Source: Ruminiclostridium sp. (GTDB lineage: Bacteria; Bacillota; Clostridia; DSM-8532). From it: a stretch of DNA of 8,928 bases. The notes beneath the pieces are model-generated. The model ran no database searches and was not told the DNA's origin. It saw only the letters and a program-made list of their open reading frames with translations. This document shows, in pieces, positions 6,241 to 8,928 of this stretch (within the stretch, counting starts at the first letter, position 1; every line of letters begins with the position of its first letter). Location of the stretch: positions 56,684-65,611 of the forward strand of contig DOHN01000166.1 in NCBI GenBank assembly GCA_003535195.1, read 5' to 3'. Both the position numbers and the translations under genes were made by a program.

Positions 6241-7638
6241 TTAATCAACAGAAAAAGAATTTACTAATAAAGGGTCTGACGAACGGGCCTCAATATAGAA
6301 ATAATAGTCCCCCTCCTTAGGGGCGGTAAACTCCACCTTTGCTCCGCTCTTGATTTGCTCTGAAAAAAGAAGTGTCTTTCCATCATTCAAAATATAACCT
6401 ATTTCTGTTCCCTGACCGAAATCAAATCCTCTATCCACTATTGCTAAATCCAACATCACTGTCTGACCTTTTTCAAGTGTCCACGGAAAGCCTCCTTCTT
6501 TACTGTAAATTATGGTTCCGTTAATGGGGATATCATGTTCCTTAATCGTCCCACTATTATTTAATGACAGCTTGCTTGTTGTAAAAATGGGCTCGGATAG
6601 CTGGTTCTCTGGAAAATCCTCTCCCGCAGCGACTTCAAACATAGGTGCATAAGTTGGCTTGATTCGCTCTGAGGATGATAAATTGATGGCGAACGTAGTG
6701 CCTGTACCAAGTGTGGCAATGATGGCAGCGACCAAAATCCCAATGCTGATTTTCTTGTTTTTTGTATCCATAATTGAAGAAATGCGATTTTCCATACCTT
6801 TTTTCCCTCCGTAAAAATTAGTTGATAATGCTGTTCGGAATTCCGCTCCGCTTCTAACAACGCCGATAATTGTTTCGCCGTATTGTTTGCGTTGCTCAAA
6901 ATCTGCACCCCGTAAAACCAGCGCGTCGCAGGAGATTTCACATTGTACCGCCGTTGCTTTTGCCATGAGGTAAACTACCGGATTAAACCAATGGAGCGCG
7001 GTTGCCGCCAGAATCAGCGCCTTGTACCAAAGGTCATGCCGTTGGAAATGGATTAGCTCATGTTTCAAAATTAGGGATAATTCACCACTTGCAATTTTGA
7101 TGGGCGGCAGTAAAATGGCAGGACGGAAAAATCCAACGAGCATGGGGCTTGTAATGCTCTGACACACGCTTAACCCTACCTGTGCCTTAATTCCCATTTC
7201 CGACTTTAAGCTATCCAAAAACCTCAAGCTCTCCAAATCGCTTACAGGCTCACTCCATCGGCATACCATCTTCATAAAGCGGCCATGCCGCAGAGCATGA
7301 TACACTATGACACTTACAACTCCTAAAATCCAAATCACCGCAAACACCAACCATAAGGGGATTGTTGCTGAATCCCCAGGGGTTGTTATGGGAGATAGGA
7401 GCGTACTGCTGAGCTGCACAGGCGTTACAGGCATATTTACTTCCTGCACAGGGAGAAACGACAGGTCAATCCGAGGGCGAAAGGGGAATATCCAGCCTGC
7501 CGCAATCACCAGCCAAACCATATACCGCCATTTTGCGACATACCGTTTTGACAAAAGGGGCAATATTGCCGCATATACAAGCGTTACCAGCGACATAGAA
7601 ACAGAGCATTGAAGCAGGGTAGTCAGAAAATCCCGCAT
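6241..7638 (-). CDS. BlaR1/MecR1-like M56 family membrane zinc metalloprotease sensor with a non-penicillin-binding ectodomain
   Basis: The protein has 465 residues. ATG 7638 is chosen over an in-frame codon 14 codons upstream because it lies one base after the repressor's TGA and has GAGGG six bases before it; the longer start would sit inside the repressor gene. N-terminal membrane helices span about 6-29, 38-53 and 94-113. The cytoplasmic M56 protease domain follows: SPMLVGFFRPAILLP (164-178), the zinc motif HELIH (193-197) with RHD at 200-202, WFNP (217-220) and a probable third ligand E234 in CEISCDA. GGKKGMENRI (277-286) precedes the last helix (297-318). In BlaR1 an outside ligand activates this protease, which leads to removal of the BlaI repressor. 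Here the outside domain (319-465) is a short beta-rich domain with no penicillin-binding SxxK/KTG signature visible, so beta-lactam sensing is not supported. Confidence 0.85.
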   Translation of the reverse strand: MRDFLTTLLQCSVSMSLVTLVYAAILPLLSKRYVAKWRYMVWLVIAAGWIFPFRPRIDLSFLPVQEVNMPVTPVQLSSTLLSPITTPGDSATIPLWLVFAVIWILGVVSVIVYHALRHGRFMKMVCRWSEPVSDLESLRFLDSLKSEMGIKAQVGLSVCQSITSPMLVGFFRPAILLPPIKIASGELSLILKHELIHFQRHDLWYKALILAATALHWFNPVVYLMAKATAVQCEISCDALVLRGADFEQRKQYGETIIGVVRSGAEFRTALSTNFYGGKKGMENRISSIMDTKNKKISIGILVAAIIATLGTGTTFAINLSSSERIKPTYAPMFEVAAGEDFPENQLSEPIFTTSKLSLNNSGTIKEHDIPINGTIIYSKEGGFPWTLEKGQTVMLDLAIVDRGFDFGQGTEIGYILNDGKTLLFSEQIKSGAKVEFTAPKEGDYYFYIEARSSDPLLVNSFSVD

Positions 7639-7639
7639 A

Positions 7640-8017
7640 TCAATCCCTCTTTTCTTTGAGCCACTTTTCCAGTTTGTCAAGGTCGCTGTCCTTTATCTTG
7701 TTTCCGTCATACAGTGTGGCAACCAAGCTGGCAAAAGAGTTTCCATGAAATCGCTCCATAAAGTCGCCCGTTTCAAATTTCAGGTAGTTCTCCTTGCTGA
7801 TCAGCGGAAAATAGGTGCGCTCTTTGCCGTTTTTTTCAGTTCGGATGAAACCGCGCTCCACCAGCCGCAGCATAAGTGAAATAACCGTCTGCGCTTTCCA
7901 CTCTCTTTCATTCCCAAGCTGTTGCATAATGATATTGGTTGTGATAGGCGGCTTATTTGCCCACACCACTTTCATAATGTCAAACTCGGTGTCCGGCAGT
8001 TTTTTTATTGTTCCCAT
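7640..8017 (-). CDS. BlaI/MecI/CopY family transcriptional repressor
   Basis: A complete 125-residue protein with an ATG at 8017 and AGGAG (complement of 8026-8030) eight bases upstream. Residues 1-75 form the winged-helix DNA-binding domain typical of Penicillinase_R: LPDTEFDIMKVVW (7-19), PPITTNIIMQQL, and WKAQTVISLMLRLVERGFIRTEKNGKERTYFPL, with recognition helix and wing. The C-terminal part (about 80-125) is the dimerisation helix region (SFASLVATLY, DLDKLEKWLKEK). Family members repress their own operon as dimers and are released when the partner M56 protease triggers their cleavage. The gene leads the operon and its stop is separated by one base from the sensor's start, indicating translational coupling. 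A promoter with an operator-like palindrome lies directly upstream, consistent with autorepression. Confidence 0.9.
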   Translation of the reverse strand: MGTIKKLPDTEFDIMKVVWANKPPITTNIIMQQLGNEREWKAQTVISLMLRLVERGFIRTEKNGKERTYFPLISKENYLKFETGDFMERFHGNSFASLVATLYDGNKIKDSDLDKLEKWLKEKRD

Positions 8018-8033
8018 AACATCAGCTCCTATA

Positions 8034-8045
8034 AGACAATTGTCT
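8034..8045 (-). promoter_or_regulatory. Candidate operator for the BlaI-type repressor
   Basis: AGACAATTGTCT is a perfect 12-bp palindrome whose centre ACAATTGT fits the ACAnnTGT core recognised by BlaI/MecI/CopY repressors. It lies between the likely transcription start (near 8047) and the ribosome binding site. Two direct TCTACAA heptamers (8043-8049 and 8056-8062) in the same stretch may be further half-sites. Confidence 0.6.
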
Positions 8046-8053
8046 ACAATGAT

Positions 8054-8082
8054 ATTCTACAACTGCCTTAAATTAATGTCAA
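8054..8082 (-). promoter_or_regulatory. Consensus promoter of the repressor-sensor operon
   Basis: On the minus strand TTGACA (8082-8077) and TAGAAT (8059-8054) are separated by 17 bases, a near-consensus vegetative promoter. The palindrome at 8034-8045 is just downstream, so a bound repressor would block initiation or early elongation. Confidence 0.75.
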
Positions 8083-8092
8083 TCCCCCTTAA

Positions 8093-8245
8093 AAATATTT
8101 TCGGCAATTGCAGAAAATTGAAATTCATTACAACTTTGTCGGAGAACTAGCAGGGCAGATTATCCGTAAGACGAGAAACGCCGTGAAGCAATATGCTTCA
8201 CGGCATCCCCCGCAAGAATTTACCTATACATCGTTATGCAAGTAA
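8093..8245 (+). pseudogene. Possible C-terminal remnant of a site-specific recombinase
   Basis: A frame of 50 codons plus stop runs from just after a TAA (8090-8092) to TAA 8243-8245, reading QLQKIEIHYNFVGEL near its start. A short charged strand followed by (I/V)xxxYNFVG-like residues is common at the C-terminus of clostridial large serine recombinases; this is recognition by eye and not strong. There is no start codon with a ribosome binding site, and its left end abuts the repressor promoter, as if an ancestral gene had been cut. Its stop falls in the right junction, where recombinase genes of integrative elements often end. A chance open frame cannot be excluded. Otherwise the 8083-8317 gap contains only the hairpin, the right junction and aroE 3' flank. 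Confidence 0.35.
8180..8204. repeat. 10-bp hairpin near the right end of the element
   Basis: GCCGTGAAGC (8180-8189) pairs perfectly with GCTTCACGGC (8195-8204) around AATAT, with one additional A-T pair possible in the loop. It has no T tract on the plus strand and only GTTTC on the minus strand, so it is a weak terminator candidate at best. It lies inside the recombinase-like fragment. Confidence 0.45.
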
Positions 8246-8270
8246 ACACTTCAAATTCCGGGGTATTTTT
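8226..8270 (+). repeat. Right element junction (candidate attR) with the distal half of the split terminator
   Basis: In order: inner arm ATACATCGTTATG (8226-8238), 3-nt spacer, core GTAAACACTT (8242-8251), 2-nt spacer, outer arm AATTCCGGGGTAT (8254-8266), then TTTT to 8270. The outer arm and T tract are the 3' half of a terminator whose 5' half is at 5109-5121, next to rubrerythrin. Confidence 0.75.
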
Positions 8271-8317
8271 GGCTCTTTGTCAATTGTTGGGGTAACCCCA
8301 CTGTAAAACAAATCTAA

Positions 8318-8928
8318 TCAGGCCAAAGCCGCCTCCAGCGCTTTGTACATCACGTCTTTGTCCGGCTTTTGGCCGGTCCACATCTCAATGTTCAAAGCAG
8401 CCTGATTGATGAGCATTCCTGCGCCAGTTGCACAAGGGATGCCTCGGCGACGCATTTCCTGAATCAAAGCCGTCTCTGTGGGATTGGGAATGACATCCTG
8501 GACGAACATATCCGTGGTGATGGAATCCAAATCAATATTTGGTATATCAATTACATTGGGATACAGCCCCACAGAAGTTGCGTTGACTACAATATTGGTT
8601 CCTGCTGGGATGGAATAAGGGCCATCCCAGTCGACATACCGGACTTCTGCCTTGGTGTTTTCCCGGAGAATATTCATGAGCGCATCACCCAAATGACGAT
8701 CCTGCTTCCGGTTGACGATCGTAACATCCGCTACTCCGGCCAATCCCATTTCCACGCAGATAGCGCGTGCGGCACCACCAGCGCCAAATACCACCGCCTT
8801 TTTGCTCTGCACCTCTATTCCATTAGACGCCAGAGACATCATAAAGCCCTTACCATCGGTATTCTCACCGAAGAGCCGGCCATTGTCATTGACAATCATA
8901 TTCACAGCGCCAATGAGCTTTGCGCTTT
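8318..8928 (-). CDS. aroE: Shikimate dehydrogenase (NADP-dependent), N-terminus beyond window edge
   Basis: The minus-strand frame is open to the right edge; about 202 C-terminal residues of an enzyme of about 280 are visible. It reduces 3-dehydroshikimate to shikimate in chorismate and aromatic amino-acid synthesis in the cytoplasm. Seen in order: KLIGAVNMIV and GENTDGKGF (substrate-domain end with the catalytic-site Asp), the NADP-binding loop GAGGAARAI, the NRK turn at the end of the next strand, VNATSVGLYPN, DVIPNPTETALIQ, and the closing GAGMLINQAALNIEMWTG. The GTG at 8905 is internal; residues AKLIGAV upstream are conserved. The stop is TGA at 8318-8320. It converges on rubrerythrin, and its transcript would have ended at the terminator now split by the element. 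Some clostridial paralogs use quinate as well, so substrate range is not certain. Confidence 0.9.
   Translation of the reverse strand, partial: SAKLIGAVNMIVNDNGRLFGENTDGKGFMMSLASNGIEVQSKKAVVFGAGGAARAICVEMGLAGVADVTIVNRKQDRHLGDALMNILRENTKAEVRYVDWDGPYSIPAGTNIVVNATSVGLYPNVIDIPNIDLDSITTDMFVQDVIPNPTETALIQEMRRRGIPCATGAGMLINQAALNIEMWTGQKPDKDVMYKALEAALA

Larger units (their letters stand above)
5126..8251. mobile_element. Probable integrated mobilizable element (about 3.1 kb) carrying a BlaI/M56 regulatory cassette
   Basis: The segment is bounded by direct 10-bp cores GTAAACACTT and by two nested pairs of perfect 13-bp arms. One copy of the unit is 3116 bp. It contains, left to right, a Pre/Mob relaxase fragment (+), two strong hairpins, a small beta-rich protein (-), an M56 membrane protease (-), a BlaI-type repressor (-), and a 51-codon fragment resembling a recombinase tail (+). 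Deleting it on paper restores a perfect terminator for the rubrerythrin gene. No intact integrase, transposase or relaxase is present, so it is either a decayed remnant or moves with functions supplied in trans. The boundaries are seen in the sequence; the recombinase class is inferred. Confidence 0.7.

Noticed and set aside
7307..7612. 101-codon plus-strand frame opposite the M56 gene
   Set aside because: It is antisense to conserved membrane-helix coding sequence and has no supporting signals.
6241..8017. Beta-lactam resistance regulator (blaR1-blaI)
   Set aside because: No beta-lactamase or alternative penicillin-binding protein gene is present, and the sensor lacks a penicillin-binding ectodomain; only the family relationship is supported.
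5109..8266. Outer 13-bp inverted repeats read as terminal inverted repeats of a transposon
   Set aside because: There is no flanking target duplication or transposase, and the direct 10-bp core inside them plus the T tract after the right copy fit a split terminator and site-specific recombination better.
8288..8300. TGGGG/CCCCA palindrome just downstream of aroE as its terminator
   Set aside because: The stem would close on almost no loop and no T tract follows on the minus strand.

Overview
The window looks like a chromosomal piece of an anaerobic low-to-mid-GC Firmicute, most likely a clostridial or lachnospiraceal bacterium. This rests on strong AAGGAGG-type ribosome binding sites, a rubrerythrin, an oxygen-sensitive BioB-like radical SAM enzyme, a BlaI/M56 regulator pair, and remnants of Pre/Mob-type and recombinase genes. 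No species can be named from the sequence alone.

Layout. Positions 1-2015 (+): the end of an FAD-dependent amine-oxidase/protoporphyrinogen-oxidase-like protein, followed after 2 nt by a membrane-anchored family 2 polyprenyl-phosphate glycosyltransferase. A bidirectional terminator at 2027-2059 separates them from two minus-strand genes: a BioB-like radical SAM protein (2065-3045) and, upstream of it, a geranylgeranyl-reductase-family flavoprotein (3133-4200). A hairpin-rich intergenic stretch (about 4260-4420) precedes a rubrerythrin gene with a clear promoter (4494-5087, +). At the right edge is the 3' part of aroE, shikimate dehydrogenase (8318-8928, -).

Between rubrerythrin and aroE lies the most interesting part, an apparent integrated element of about 3.1 kb (5126-8251). 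Its ends carry the same 10-bp core GTAAACACTT in direct orientation. Outside the cores are two halves of one perfect 13-bp inverted repeat (ATACCCCGGAATT). Inside them are two halves of a different 13-bp inverted repeat (ATACATCGTTATG). Removing the element on paper joins the outer halves into a textbook Rho-independent terminator (13-bp stem, 16-nt loop, T5) 21 nt after the rubrerythrin stop, between the convergent rubrerythrin and aroE genes. The inner halves join into a quasi-palindromic site of about 50 bp with a central TT, the size expected of a serine-recombinase attP. The element therefore seems to have integrated into a terminator loop and split it. Just inside the ends are a Pre/Mob relaxase fragment (left) and a possible recombinase C-terminal tail (right), suggesting a decayed or internally deleted mobilizable element.

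The cargo, on the minus strand, is a translationally coupled regulator pair: a BlaI/MecI/CopY-type repressor with a consensus promoter and a downstream operator-like palindrome, and a BlaR1/MecR1-like M56 zinc-protease membrane sensor. The sensor's extracellular domain is not a penicillin-binding domain but a beta-rich domain of about 147 residues. The next reading frame encodes a small protein that appears related to that ectodomain, although its start is damaged or unusual. The ligand and target genes are unknown.
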